Notes: a model not told the origin generated them from the sequence alone. A DNA stretch of 8,629 nucleotides from Hyphomicrobiales bacterium (GCA_003151375.1 PLXI01000026.1:10447-19075), one strand, 5' to 3'. Positions 1-6,236 are shown, numbered from the stretch's first letter. Numbers and translations: made by a program.

Positions 1-1
1 A

Positions 2-205
2 CATTTGCGGGTTTTGAAGGAGGCCCAACTCGTGACCGAATCCTCGGAAGGAACCCGCCACATCTACCGGATCGATCCCAGAGGGATCGCTGCAATGCGC
101 GAATGGCTTGATGGTCATTGGGCCAAGTCACTCGACGCATTCAAAGACTTTGCCGACGCCGAATTTGAAAATGAAAACGCAACGCAAAAGGAGAAAGACA
201 AATGA
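2..205 (+). CDS. ArsR-family HTH transcriptional regulator, C-terminal part (5' end outside window)
   Basis: The reading frame is open from the first bases of the window, so this is the 3' end of a longer gene; only about 67 codons are present. The visible part begins in the recognition helix (HLRVLKEAQLV), continues into a beta-hairpin wing (TESSEGTRHIYRID) and ends in a helix (PRGIAAMREWLDGHW) and a charged tail. This is the usual order in ArsR/SmtB winged-helix repressors, which run to about 100-120 residues. The metal- or ligand-sensing part cannot be judged because the N-terminus is missing. The stop codon overlaps the next start in an ATGA junction (202-205), so translation is probably coupled to the SRPBCC gene. 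ArsR genes next to one or two SRPBCC/AHSA1 genes are a common bacterial arrangement in which the repressor likely controls its own operon. The inducer is unknown. Confidence 0.85.
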   Translation, partial: HLRVLKEAQLVTESSEGTRHIYRIDPRGIAAMREWLDGHWAKSLDAFKDFADAEFENENATQKEKDK

Positions 206-663
206 GCATTACACCAATCGTCCACAGCACCACAGTTAAAGCAAACCCAGCGCGCGCCTTTGAACTTTTCACCCAGCGCATGGGGAAGTGGTGGGGCGTT
301 GGCCAAACAATGGGCCAATCGCCACACCGCGACATGGTGGTGGAACCGCACAAGGGCGGCAAGTGGTTTGAGATCGATGCCAATGGCAAAGAGATCCGTT
401 GGGGCACTGTTGCCGCGTGGGAACCTGGTTCCAAGCTTTTGCTGCACTGGCAGATCAATTCAAAATTCGCTTTTGATCCTGATTTTTCGACTGATGTCGA
501 AATCACTTTTGTTGCTGCCAAAGACGGCGGCACGGTGATCAGGCTTGAGCATCGCAATCTCGAACGCTTCGGCGCTGGCAATGAGAAATTGGTTGGCATG
601 CTCGATACGGGTTGGATCGGCCATCTTGGAGCTGTCAAAAACTATATTGACGCTCAGAATTAG
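202..663 (+). CDS. SRPBCC/AHSA1-fold protein (first of two)
   Basis: A 153-residue protein with the pattern of the SRPBCC (START/Bet v1-like) superfamily, AHSA1 subgroup. It has an N-terminal strand with VHSTTVKANPARAFELFT, a Trp-rich segment (MGKWWGVG), GGKWFEIDANGKEIRWGTV and WEPGSKLLLHW in the middle, and a C-terminal helix (LVGMLDTGWIGHLGAVKNYI). These domains form a helix-grip fold around a hydrophobic cavity, and no catalytic residues can be assigned. The start is well supported: AAAAGGAG (186-193) lies 8 bases before the ATG, which overlaps the stop of the ArsR gene by 4 bp. It ends with TAG, and the next gene begins 10 bp later. Its likely role is as the ligand-binding or effector partner in an ArsR-controlled operon; the ligand is not evident. 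Membership of the fold is fairly sure, function is not. Confidence 0.88.
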   Translation: MSITPIVHSTTVKANPARAFELFTQRMGKWWGVGQTMGQSPHRDMVVEPHKGGKWFEIDANGKEIRWGTVAAWEPGSKLLLHWQINSKFAFDPDFSTDVEITFVAAKDGGTVIRLEHRNLERFGAGNEKLVGMLDTGWIGHLGAVKNYIDAQN

Positions 664-673
664 GTGGTGACTT

Positions 674-1207
674 ATGAGTAAAGTTGCAACAATGAACGCG
701 TTTGGTGAGTTGATGGGGCCGGGCACGCTGAAGTTCCAGCGGTTATTGCCCGGGCCGGCATCGCGGCTCTGGCGGCATCTCACCGAAAGTAATTTGCGCC
801 GCCAGTGGTTAGCAGCCGGAAAACTTGAAACGAAAGTTGGTGCGCCCGTTGAATTTATTTGGCGCAATGACGAGTTGAATGATCCGCCGGGCCAACGTCC
901 AGTGGGCTTTCCGGAAGAACAACGGTTGAAGGGTCATATCACTGCGTTTGATCCCGCCCAAAAACTGGCCATTGCCTGGGACGGCTTTGGCGAAGTTTCA
1001 TACGAGTTGGAGATTAAGGACAGTGATGTGCTGCTCACCATGATCCAACGCGGCTTGCCAAATAGGGACATCGTTGTGATGTTCGCAGCTGGTTCACATA
1101 CGCATCTTGATATTTTGGCGGCATGTTTGAATGGCGAGAAGCCACCACAGTTCTGGGACAGTTGGAGCCGTCTGCAGAAGCAATACGATGCGCGTATTCC
1201 ACACTAA
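674..1207 (+). CDS. SRPBCC/AHSA1-fold protein (second of two)
   Basis: A 177-residue protein of the same superfamily as its upstream neighbour but clearly diverged from it. Recognisable parts are TLKFQRLLPGPASRLWRHLTE (the usual first strand and helix), LRRQWLAAG, LKGHITAFDPAQKLAIAWDG and VSYELEIKDSDVLLTMIQRGL, and a C-terminal helix region (HTHLDILAACLNGEKPPQFWDSW). The typical AHSA1 arrangement of strands followed by a long final helix is present. The ATG at 674 follows an AGGTGGTG stretch (662-669) by only a few bases and lies 10 bp after the previous stop, so the three genes probably form one transcript. A second in-frame ATG at 692 is possible but lacks a better ribosome site. Tandem SRPBCC genes behind ArsR are common; no substrate can be named. 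Confidence 0.88.
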   Translation: MSKVATMNAFGELMGPGTLKFQRLLPGPASRLWRHLTESNLRRQWLAAGKLETKVGAPVEFIWRNDELNDPPGQRPVGFPEEQRLKGHITAFDPAQKLAIAWDGFGEVSYELEIKDSDVLLTMIQRGLPNRDIVVMFAAGSHTHLDILAACLNGEKPPQFWDSWSRLQKQYDARIPH

Positions 1208-1230
1208 GACTGCTCTTCGACGTGCAAACA

Positions 1231-1258
1231 AAAAACCCGACATCGCTGCCGGGTTTTT
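1231..1258. terminator. Bidirectional intrinsic terminator between convergent genes
   Basis: AAAAACCCG (1231-1239) and CGGGTTTTT (1250-1258) are perfect 9-base inverted repeats around a 10-base loop. The stem has a GC core, and each strand carries a T-run on its 3' side, so it can stop transcription both ways. It lies 23 bp after the second SRPBCC gene and 20 bp after the end of ctrA on the other strand. Confidence 0.88.
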
Positions 1259-1278
1259 GAATTCTGCGTGGTAAGAAG

Positions 1279-1998
1279 TTAGGCCACGTTGGCCATAATT
1301 TCTTCGTGGCCAGGCATCGGCGGTGCGCCTTCGCGCAGCACATAGCCTCGGCCCCAAACGGTTTCGATGAAGTTCTTGCCTTCAGCGGCATTGGCCAACT
1401 TCTTGCGAAGCTTACAAATAAACACGTCGATGATTTTCAGTTCTGGCTCATCCATGCCGCCATAAAGGTGGTTGAGGAACATTTCCTTGGTCAGCGTGGT
1501 GCCCTTGCGCAGCGAGAGCAACTCTAGCATCTGGTATTCTTTGCCGGTGAGATGCACACGTTGGCCGCCCACTTCAACAGTTTTGGTATCGAGATTGACC
1601 AGCAATTCGCCGGTGAGAATGACTGATTGGGCGTGGCCCTTAGAGCGGCGCACCACCGCGTGGATGCGCGCCACCAATTCGTCTTTGTGGAATGGCTTGG
1701 TCATATAGTCATCAGCGCCGAAGCCGAGGCCCTTGACCTTATCTTCTATGCCCGCAAGGCCAGAGAGAATGAGGATCGGTGTACCGACTTTTGACACACG
1801 CAAGCTTTTGAGAACTTCATAGCCAGACATGTCTGGTAAGTTCAGATCCAGCAGGATGATGTCATAATCATAGAGCTTGCCCAGATCGACGCCTTCTTCG
1901 CCCAAGTCTGTCGTATAGACATTGAGGCCCTCGGACTTCAGCATCAGCTCGATTGACTGGGCGGTGGCTGTATCGTCTTCGATCAACAAAACCCGCAT
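1279..1998 (-). CDS. ctrA: Cell-cycle response regulator CtrA
   Basis: A 239-residue OmpR-class response regulator that matches CtrA closely over its length. The receiver domain (about 1-120) carries the acidic pair EDD near residue 8, the phospho-acceptor Asp51 in DIILLDLNLP, and Lys in ADDYMTKPF. The linker VRRSKGHAQS and the winged-helix domain (about 130-230, with HLTGKEYQMLELLSLRKG, FLNHLYGGMDEPELKIIDVFICKLRKKL and VWGRGYVLRE) are nearly diagnostic for alphaproteobacterial CtrA. CtrA is phosphorylated by a CckA-ChpT-type relay, binds TTAA-N7-TTAA boxes, and controls replication, division, motility and development. The tail ends MANVA; in Caulobacter a C-terminal Ala-Ala serves ClpXP degradation, and here the last two residues are Val-Ala. 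The ATG is preceded by AAGGGGAA (2003-2010) at good spacing. GANTC sites and TTAA half-sites upstream fit CcrM/GcrA control and autoregulation. The shared terminator lies downstream. Confidence 0.97.
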   Translation of the reverse strand: MRVLLIEDDTATAQSIELMLKSEGLNVYTTDLGEEGVDLGKLYDYDIILLDLNLPDMSGYEVLKSLRVSKVGTPILILSGLAGIEDKVKGLGFGADDYMTKPFHKDELVARIHAVVRRSKGHAQSVILTGELLVNLDTKTVEVGGQRVHLTGKEYQMLELLSLRKGTTLTKEMFLNHLYGGMDEPELKIIDVFICKLRKKLANAAEGKNFIETVWGRGYVLREGAPPMPGHEEIMANVA

Positions 1999-2029
1999 TG
2001 TATTCCCCTTGTTAGTTGCCCGTTTCCGG

Positions 2030-2147
2030 GAATCTTGTCCACTTGGCCTGACGTGCCCTCACACACCAAACCTTAACTGTGTTCTTTAATCTACGCTTAG
2101 AAAGGTTAACAAAACCTAAGTTTCACAGGCTAGATTCGCTGCGAGTC
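2030..2147 (-). promoter_or_regulatory. Probable ctrA promoter region with GANTC sites and CtrA-box-like TTAA elements
   Basis: GANTC sites lie at 2030-2034, 2133-2137 and 2143-2147. TTAA half-sites lie at 2073-2076, 2086-2089 and 2106-2109. The best CtrA-box candidate is TTAA-N7-TTAG (2086-2100), one base off the TTAA-N7-TTAA consensus. The TTAA pair 2073/2086 has an N9 gap and is less convincing. On the ctrA strand a TTGACT hexamer, a possible -35, overlaps the GANTC at 2143, but no good -10 is seen at standard spacing. In Caulobacter, ctrA is known to be controlled by a GANTC in its first promoter and by CtrA binding. The sites are seen directly; the assignment of their role is inference. 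Confidence 0.6.
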
Positions 2148-2151
2148 AACT

Positions 2152-2198
2152 ACCACCCCTTGTAGGGTATGGTCACGACACACTACATTTAGTGTGTC
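2152..2198. other. Two adjacent inverted repeats in the ctrA-fliJ spacer
   Basis: The first, imperfect repeat pairs ACCA-C-CCCT (2152-2160) with AGGG-TA-TGGT (2164-2173). The second is perfect: GACACACTA (2177-2185) and TAGTGTGTC (2190-2198) around the tetraloop CATT. They are 3 bp apart, and no T-run follows either one, so they do not look like terminators. They could be a protein operator or a structured leader RNA on either strand. I do not recognise the motif. Confidence 0.55.
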
Positions 2199-2295
2199 TG
2201 GCACCGCTGAAATCTTTTACTCAAACTACCTCACTTAGTTTTGCGGGCTTTACCCGGTCTTAAACCTGTCTGTTTATCATGTGCGATTGATAGAT

Positions 2296-2338
2296 GACTC
2301 TCCTTAAGTAGTTGATTCGGAGAATCGTGAATAGAGTC
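2296..2338. promoter_or_regulatory. Cluster of four GANTC (CcrM) sites upstream of the FliJ-like gene
   Basis: GACTC (2296-2300), GATTC (2314-2318), GAATC (2322-2326) and GAGTC (2334-2338) fall within 43 bp. A TTAA (2304-2307) lies between the first two and another (2344-2347) just after. The cluster is about 100 bp before the FliJ-like start and about 300 bp before ctrA, so it may serve either or both. GcrA-type activation from methylated GANTC is known in alphaproteobacteria; its use here is inferred from density alone. Confidence 0.55.
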
Positions 2339-2439
2339 CAAATTTAAATACTTTGGGCTCGGCCATTTGAGGCGCATGAAGCAACAGGCTTTTTGCCGGG
2401 GGATGGTTGAACTGGTGTGTTTGCGTAAGTGAGGTAAAA

Positions 2440-2832
2440 ATGCGTTCGAGAGACAGTCTTTTGCGGCTCAACCGTTTCAAGGTTGAAGACTGCCGCCGCC
2501 AAGTTTCAGACATGGACATGATGATCAGTGATCTTATGCGCAAGCATGATGATCTTGATAATCATGTGAAGTTTGAAGAACAGCGCACCGGGGTTTCTGA
2601 TCCGGCCAATGTGAATTATTCCATGGCGGCTAAATCAGTGCGCGGGCGACGCGACAATATTTTGCGCACCGTTGCAGAATTGCGCGATCAACATGAGGCG
2701 ATGATAGAGCGCTTGAAAGATGCCGAAGCCGATCTCAGAAAAGTTGAGATGTTGGTGGAAAAGGAAGCGCCAGCGAAAGTTGCGGTTGCGCCTGCTGTTG
2801 CTGTGGCCTCTATACTGGCTGCTGCACGCTAA
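2440..2832 (+). CDS. fliJ: FliJ-like flagellar export chaperone
   Basis: A 130-residue, strongly helical and charged protein. It opens with MRSRDSLLRLNRFKVEDCRR, which resembles the start of FliJ proteins in Hyphomicrobiales. A long coiled-coil region follows (about 10-110, e.g. RRDNILRTVAELRDQHEAMIE), then an Ala/Val-rich tail (APAVAVASILAAAR). FliJ is a small coiled-coil partner of the FliI ATPase in the flagellar type III export gate. Its length fits the family (about 130-150). The ATG at 2440 is preferred because GAGGT (2431-2435) lies 4-5 bases upstream; a TTG at 2407 would add 11 unlikely residues. The gene stands alone here: no fliI is seen on either side. A position beside ctrA is, to my knowledge, common in this order. 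Because coiled coils are low in specific signature, the family call rests on the N-terminus plus context. Confidence 0.7.
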   Translation: MRSRDSLLRLNRFKVEDCRRQVSDMDMMISDLMRKHDDLDNHVKFEEQRTGVSDPANVNYSMAAKSVRGRRDNILRTVAELRDQHEAMIERLKDAEADLRKVEMLVEKEAPAKVAVAPAVAVASILAAAR

Positions 2833-2846
2833 GCCATAATGCGATG

Positions 2847-2883
2847 AAGGCTCATGCCGTAAAGCGTGGGCCTTAAGCTTTTT
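2847..2883 (+). terminator. Intrinsic terminator of the FliJ-like gene
   Basis: AAGGCTCATGC (2847-2857) pairs with GCGTGGGCCTT (2864-2874), with two G-U wobbles, around the loop CGTAAA. The stem is followed 4 bases later by TTTTT (2879-2883). It begins 15 bp after the stop codon. Its right arm and T-run lie inside a remnant of a sulfotransferase gene on the other strand, where the T-run corresponds to Lys codons. Confidence 0.75.
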
Positions 2884-2937
2884 GTATAAAGGCCGCACTT
2901 GGTCAGCAATTTTCGAATATCTGCTCGACCCAGCAAG
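2860..2937 (-). pseudogene. Remnant of a second sulfotransferase-like gene (C-terminal tail only)
   Basis: Read on the minus strand, 2910-2860 encodes IADQVRPLYKKLKAHAL. The C-terminus of the intact sulfotransferase-like gene at 4409-5131 reads IADQARPYYKKLKAHAF, so 14 of 17 residues match. The DNA match over these codons is 37 of 51, and 11 of the 14 differences fall at third codon positions. The two copies therefore diverged while both were under protein-level selection, and this one was lost later. Upstream it runs in frame into the TAG stop of the beta-propeller gene at 2938, with no trace of the rest of the sulfotransferase. The expected stop after KAHA is gone, and the frame continues antisense into the FliJ-like gene. 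It is best read as the edge of an old paralogue cut off by insertion or deletion. Confidence 0.7.
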
Positions 2938-4302
2938 CTATGGCTGCAGTGCGCATCCGTTCGCTAATGCACCTGCTCCCTTATCGATGGATGCAATTGG
3001 TCCGATGGTGAATGACCTCGAGACGAACTGCCGTTCGCCGAGCGGATTGCCTTTCAGGAGGAATACTTTACCGGAAAGACCAAGATGCCCTTGTCCGCAG
3101 CCGGGCGACACGAAAGAGGGATATCCGCCGTCCATGATCCATCCCGTCGGTTGCGCCTTGCGTGGATAGGTCGAATTTTCAATCCGTTGCGCAGGCGTCC
3201 AATTCTGGGTGCCTAGGCTCGTGGCTGTCGAGAAATAAAGCGCGTCCTCAATTGCCTCGCACTTGCCGGCACTGGTGCATTGATAGGTCGTGCAAACAAA
3301 TGTCATCATATAGCGGTGAAGCGCATCATTGTAGGTGATCTGCGCATTGCTCTCGCCATAGCTTGCACCACAAGCAGGGCTCACTCCATCCTCAAGTCCG
3401 CCACGGCCTTCCTGCGTCCATCCACCATCGTGCCACTTGGTGAAGTGCAATTGGCCAGCCTCATGGTGGCCCATGTGGTCGTCCAATTTGGCGCGCGCCA
3501 TGTGAATCCTGGCATCGGCCTTGACGCCGGGCGCGCCGGTGAACTGGTATGGCACGTAGAGATAATAGTCTCCCGACGGGTCGCGGTCATCGACGAATGC
3601 GCTCGGCAGTGAATCACCGAAGAATGCGTCAGCGGGTTTTTGCGGCGGTGTTCCGGGCAGGGTGAGGCCAGCATAGCGGCCGTTGCCATATTCGAGCCAA
3701 TCTGCCTTGAAGCCTTTTTGCGCGATTGGCGCAGGCCAAGTCCTGCCGCCATCGGAGGAGCGCGCGACCCCGATTGAGACCCAGCCCGCAGCCATGCCTT
3801 TGGCCGCCGGAGGGCAATGAATTTCGGCTTCGTAGATCATGATGAGGTTTCTGGGCGGCAGGGTCGGATCCTGCACAACTGACCCGGGGGCGGCGTATTG
3901 CTCATCGAAATGGGTGACGCCGGGGTATGTGCAATTTCCGCTAGGCGGATGGGCAGACCAAAACACCGCGCCAGCGTGCTGGGCGTTCCCGAAACCCGGC
4001 GCAAAGATGAAGTGCTGGAGATCGGCGCTTTGCAGCACAAAAGCATCGCCAAATTGGGCGTTTCCGACTTGGTTGGCCATGGCCACGAAGAAATCATGCA
4101 CGCCTGGTTGGCCGACAGAGGCGGCCGTCGCGGCCGTGATCGTCGTATGCTCATCGGGAAGATAATGGATCGAAGCGGGGTAGTTGAGCGCTTGATCGCC
4201 GGAAACCGAAAAGACAAGGTTCGATTGGGATAAGCAAGGTTCGGCCTACAACATCAACAGACCGAAAAGCGCGGCGCGAACCGTGCGCTGGAATGGCTTC
4301 AT
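2938..4302 (-). pseudogene. Secreted sialidase-like beta-propeller protein, interrupted by an amber codon in the signal peptide
   Basis: The ATG at 4302 has a strong ribosome site (GGAGGG on the minus strand, about 5 bases away) and starts MKPFQRTVRAALFGLLML, a clear signal-peptide start. Codon 19 is TAG (4248-4246). The same frame then stays open for 435 codons, continuing AEPCLSQSNLVFSVSGDQAL. The 387-codon stretch from a GTG at 4101 is only the part after the first possible restart. Residues about 182-189 form a perfect Asp-box (SSDGGRTW, pattern SxDxGxxW), typical of sialidase-type and related propellers; YFSTATSLGTQNW is a weaker second one. Many Cys residues suggest disulfides and export. 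The family is probably a glycosidase-like five- or six-blade propeller, but no catalytic set can be assigned. The gene lies 106 bp after the sulfotransferase gene, looks GC-richer than its neighbours and was probably acquired. A sequencing error or stop-codon readthrough would make it functional. Confidence 0.7.
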
Positions 4303-4408
4303 TTGACCCTCCGCTGTTTGGGATAGCGGGTTTCGATTTGCTTGAGATCACTCCAACGGGAACCAAGCGTCAAGCGGAATTGCGGAACCTGGTAATGCCG
4401 TCTCTTGC
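4303..4408 (-). promoter_or_regulatory. Spacer before the propeller gene with possible weak promoter
   Basis: The 106 bp hold the ribosome site of the propeller gene (GGAGGG next to 4303-4312). A TTGACG hexamer on the minus strand (4373-4368) could be a -35, but the sequence 17 bp further on (TGATCT) is a poor -10. No terminator follows the sulfotransferase gene, so read-through transcription from the aminotransferase operon is possible. Confidence 0.3.
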
Positions 4409-5131
4409 TCAGTCAGCCATAAAAGCGTGGGCCTTTAATTTTTTATAATAGGGCCGGGCCTGATCGGCGATACGCTTGAGATGATCGGGCAGTTGCAGCG
4501 GCGTATGTGTTGGTGCACCAAATCCAGTTGAATTCCACGCGGCATTATACCAATGCGGGGCCCATATCCCGTCGCAAGATTTAGGCCCCTTGGGCCAAGC
4601 CAGCATCGCCTCTTCAAAGGGAATGCTGAGTGCGGCGCAAAGTTGCGTGAGGCTGGCGCGCGGATTATTCAAATGAATATCTCCGTCAACGACAGGCGGC
4701 GCGTGGCCCAAATGTTGAACGACTTCATCAAAAATTTCTGCCTGTTCCACAAAGCCGATGGCGTGAAGCGAAACCTCATCATGTTTCTTGGCATAAGAGG
4801 CCAGCACCTTTTCAGGTGAGCGGATGAGGAAGGCATTGTTCAGTGAACGGATGAATGTGCGGTCAAACTCCGGCAGCATGTGATGAGTCATGTGCTTTTG
4901 ATAAAAGATCGGTTTGGGGGCGGGGGCAGCGCAAAAAGCGGCGATCTTTTGGGGATCACATTCCATTCCCGCCATAATTTCGTTGGCCATTGGGTGTTTG
5001 AGGCCAGTGGCTTTGAGATAGGCGCCATAAAATGGCTCATCAACTGCCACGCAATCAGCCCTCGCCGCGAATGAATACATCATGGCCGTTGAGATGTTGC
5101 GTGGGCCAGACCACATAGAAATGTTTGTCAT
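4409..5131 (-). CDS. Sulfotransferase-like P-loop protein
   Basis: A 240-residue protein of the sulfotransferase superfamily. The N-terminal segment MWSGPRNISTAMMYSF (6-21) sits directly after the first strand, where sulfotransferases hold the 5'-phosphosulfate loop for PAPS. FLIRSPEKVLASY (101-113) matches the 3'-phosphate site, with Arg104 and Ser105. The rest is less conserved; the tail is KKLKAHAFMAD. It has no signal peptide or membrane segment, so it is probably cytosolic. The ATG overlaps the stop of the upstream aminotransferase gene (ATGA, 5128-5131), implying translational coupling. From memory, plant proteins named branched-chain aminotransferase-like carry this same pair of domains fused in one chain, with the sulfotransferase-like part first. 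Whether the protein transfers sulfate or only shares the fold is unknown. A second, degraded copy of its tail lies at 2860-2937. Confidence 0.82.
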   Translation of the reverse strand: MTNISMWSGPRNISTAMMYSFAARADCVAVDEPFYGAYLKATGLKHPMANEIMAGMECDPQKIAAFCAAPAPKPIFYQKHMTHHMLPEFDRTFIRSLNNAFLIRSPEKVLASYAKKHDEVSLHAIGFVEQAEIFDEVVQHLGHAPPVVDGDIHLNNPRASLTQLCAALSIPFEEAMLAWPKGPKSCDGIWAPHWYNAAWNSTGFGAPTHTPLQLPDHLKRIADQARPYYKKLKAHAFMAD

Positions 5132-6078
5132 AACTTGCGGGTCGCCTCTTTGGCGGCCAGCTTTTTATAACCCGCAGAAAGTTTGCGCGTAATGGGGCCA
5201 GCACCCGTCCAATCATCCGTGGACAGAGGGTTTCGCACCGGCCGCCCATCAATCACCCGCACAGGGGTGACACCAGCAAAAGTTCCAGTGACAAAAGCTT
5301 CATCCGCGCCATACACATCATAAAGTGAGAATTGCTTTTCAAATGTGGGGATGCGTAAGGATTTCGCCACCCGCAAAATGGCTGAGCGCGTAATGCCGGG
5401 GATGCAATATTGCCCAGACGACGTCCACAGTTCTCCACGCCGCACAATAAAGAAATGCGTGGAATTACAAGTGGCAACAAAGCCTAAGGGATCAAGCATC
5501 AATGCTTCATCCGCCCCCGCATTTGCCGCCTGAATACAAGCAGTTATGCAATTTAGCTTAGAATGTGAATTAAGTTTCTGGTCTTGCACATCGGGCGCAC
5601 CACGCCGCACATTCACGGTGTGCAAGCTGAGGCCTTTGTCCAACACATCAGGCTTTGGCATTTTATATTCTGGGATAATGACAATCGTGGGCGGGCCAAT
5701 ATTCACGCGAGGATCTTGATAGGGCGTGGATTTAACACCTCTGGTCACCATCAATCTGATGTGAACGCCGTCGCGCATTTTATTGGCATCAATGCAAGTA
5801 AAAATTTGCTGCACCAATTTGTTTGGCGTGAGGCCAATATCCATGAAGATCGATTTCGCACCTTCATAGAGCCGCTCAATATGTTCGCGCAAAAATGGCA
5901 CACCGCCATTTATCACACGCAGGCCTTCCCACACGCCGTCACCCATTATGAAGCCTGAATCAAAAACCGAAACCACGGCTTTCTCACGCGGGAATAATTC
6001 ACCGTTGACTGAGATCAGAATCGAGGCATTTCGTGGATCGGCTGTTACTTCGTGAATATTGGGAGTAGGGGTGAGCAT
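5128..6078 (-). CDS. Class IV PLP-dependent aminotransferase (BCAT / D-amino acid transaminase type)
   Basis: A 316-residue fold-type IV aminotransferase, close to the usual 280-330. Landmarks are VFDSGFIMGDGVWEGLRV (38-55), HIRLMVTRG (106-114), the SHSKLN segment with Lys174 as the likely PLP lysine, AGADEALMLDPLGFVATCNS (187-206), PGITR (227-231) and VTGTFAGVTPVR (263-274). Oddities: where most members read G-x-[IV]-[ST]-E, the aligned residue here is Thr203, so the Glu that contacts the PLP ring nitrogen seems absent; and Lys174 is one residue out of the common KSLN register. This marks a divergent subfamily, so branched-chain activity should not be assumed. I chose the ATG at 6078; a TTG at 6129 would add 17 residues without support. 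No clear ribosome site is seen. It overlaps the sulfotransferase-like gene by 4 bp and is probably first in the operon. Confidence 0.87.
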   Translation of the reverse strand: MLTPTPNIHEVTADPRNASILISVNGELFPREKAVVSVFDSGFIMGDGVWEGLRVINGGVPFLREHIERLYEGAKSIFMDIGLTPNKLVQQIFTCIDANKMRDGVHIRLMVTRGVKSTPYQDPRVNIGPPTIVIIPEYKMPKPDVLDKGLSLHTVNVRRGAPDVQDQKLNSHSKLNCITACIQAANAGADEALMLDPLGFVATCNSTHFFIVRRGELWTSSGQYCIPGITRSAILRVAKSLRIPTFEKQFSLYDVYGADEAFVTGTFAGVTPVRVIDGRPVRNPLSTDDWTGAGPITRKLSAGYKKLAAKEATRKL

Positions 6079-6144
6079 GGCGGCATTTATGCGATGACTG
6101 TTAGAAAGAAGAAAGGGGTAAACCTTCAATTTTCAGTGTCACGC

Positions 6145-6236
6145 GCATTCATCCACCAGTTATTGAATGCAGACTTGGCATTGGAGCGGGAACTTATTGG
6201 CCTGATGCGCGTTGTAAGGCAAATGTAATTGAATGC
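6145..6236. promoter_or_regulatory. Repeated TGAATGC motif between divergent genes
   Basis: The 176-bp spacer between the aminotransferase gene (minus) and the patatin-like gene (plus) holds GCATTCA (6145-6151) facing TGAATGC (6164-6170), 7-base arms with a 12-base gap. A third copy sits in ATTGAATGC (6228-6236), a 9-base direct repeat of 6162-6170. The layout would fit an operator serving divergent promoters. I see no strong -35/-10 pair in either direction. Confidence 0.35.

Noticed and set aside
2073..2089. TTAA-N9-TTAA as a CtrA box
   Set aside because: The spacing differs from the established N7; the neighbouring TTAA-N7-TTAG fits better.
2199..2213. Possible sigma-54 promoter (TGGCAC)
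   Set aside because: The -24-like element is present, but there is no TTGC-type -12 at the required spacing.
2635..2898. Minus-strand 87-codon ORF antisense to the FliJ-like gene
   Set aside because: Only its first codons are protein-like, as a remnant of the sulfotransferase tail. The rest is the complement of fliJ and has low-complexity, non-protein-like composition.
3280..4233. Several plus-strand and alternate-frame ORFs across the propeller gene
   Set aside because: They are open because the region is GC-rich. The minus-strand frame alone shows an Asp-box, a signal peptide and a ribosome site.
4151..4366. Minus-strand 71-codon ORF covering the start of the propeller gene
   Set aside because: Different frame, no ribosome site and no coherent protein features. 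The true frame starts at 4302.
6079..6129. TTG start extending the aminotransferase by 17 residues
   Set aside because: The added residues are not typical of the family and no ribosome site precedes the TTG.
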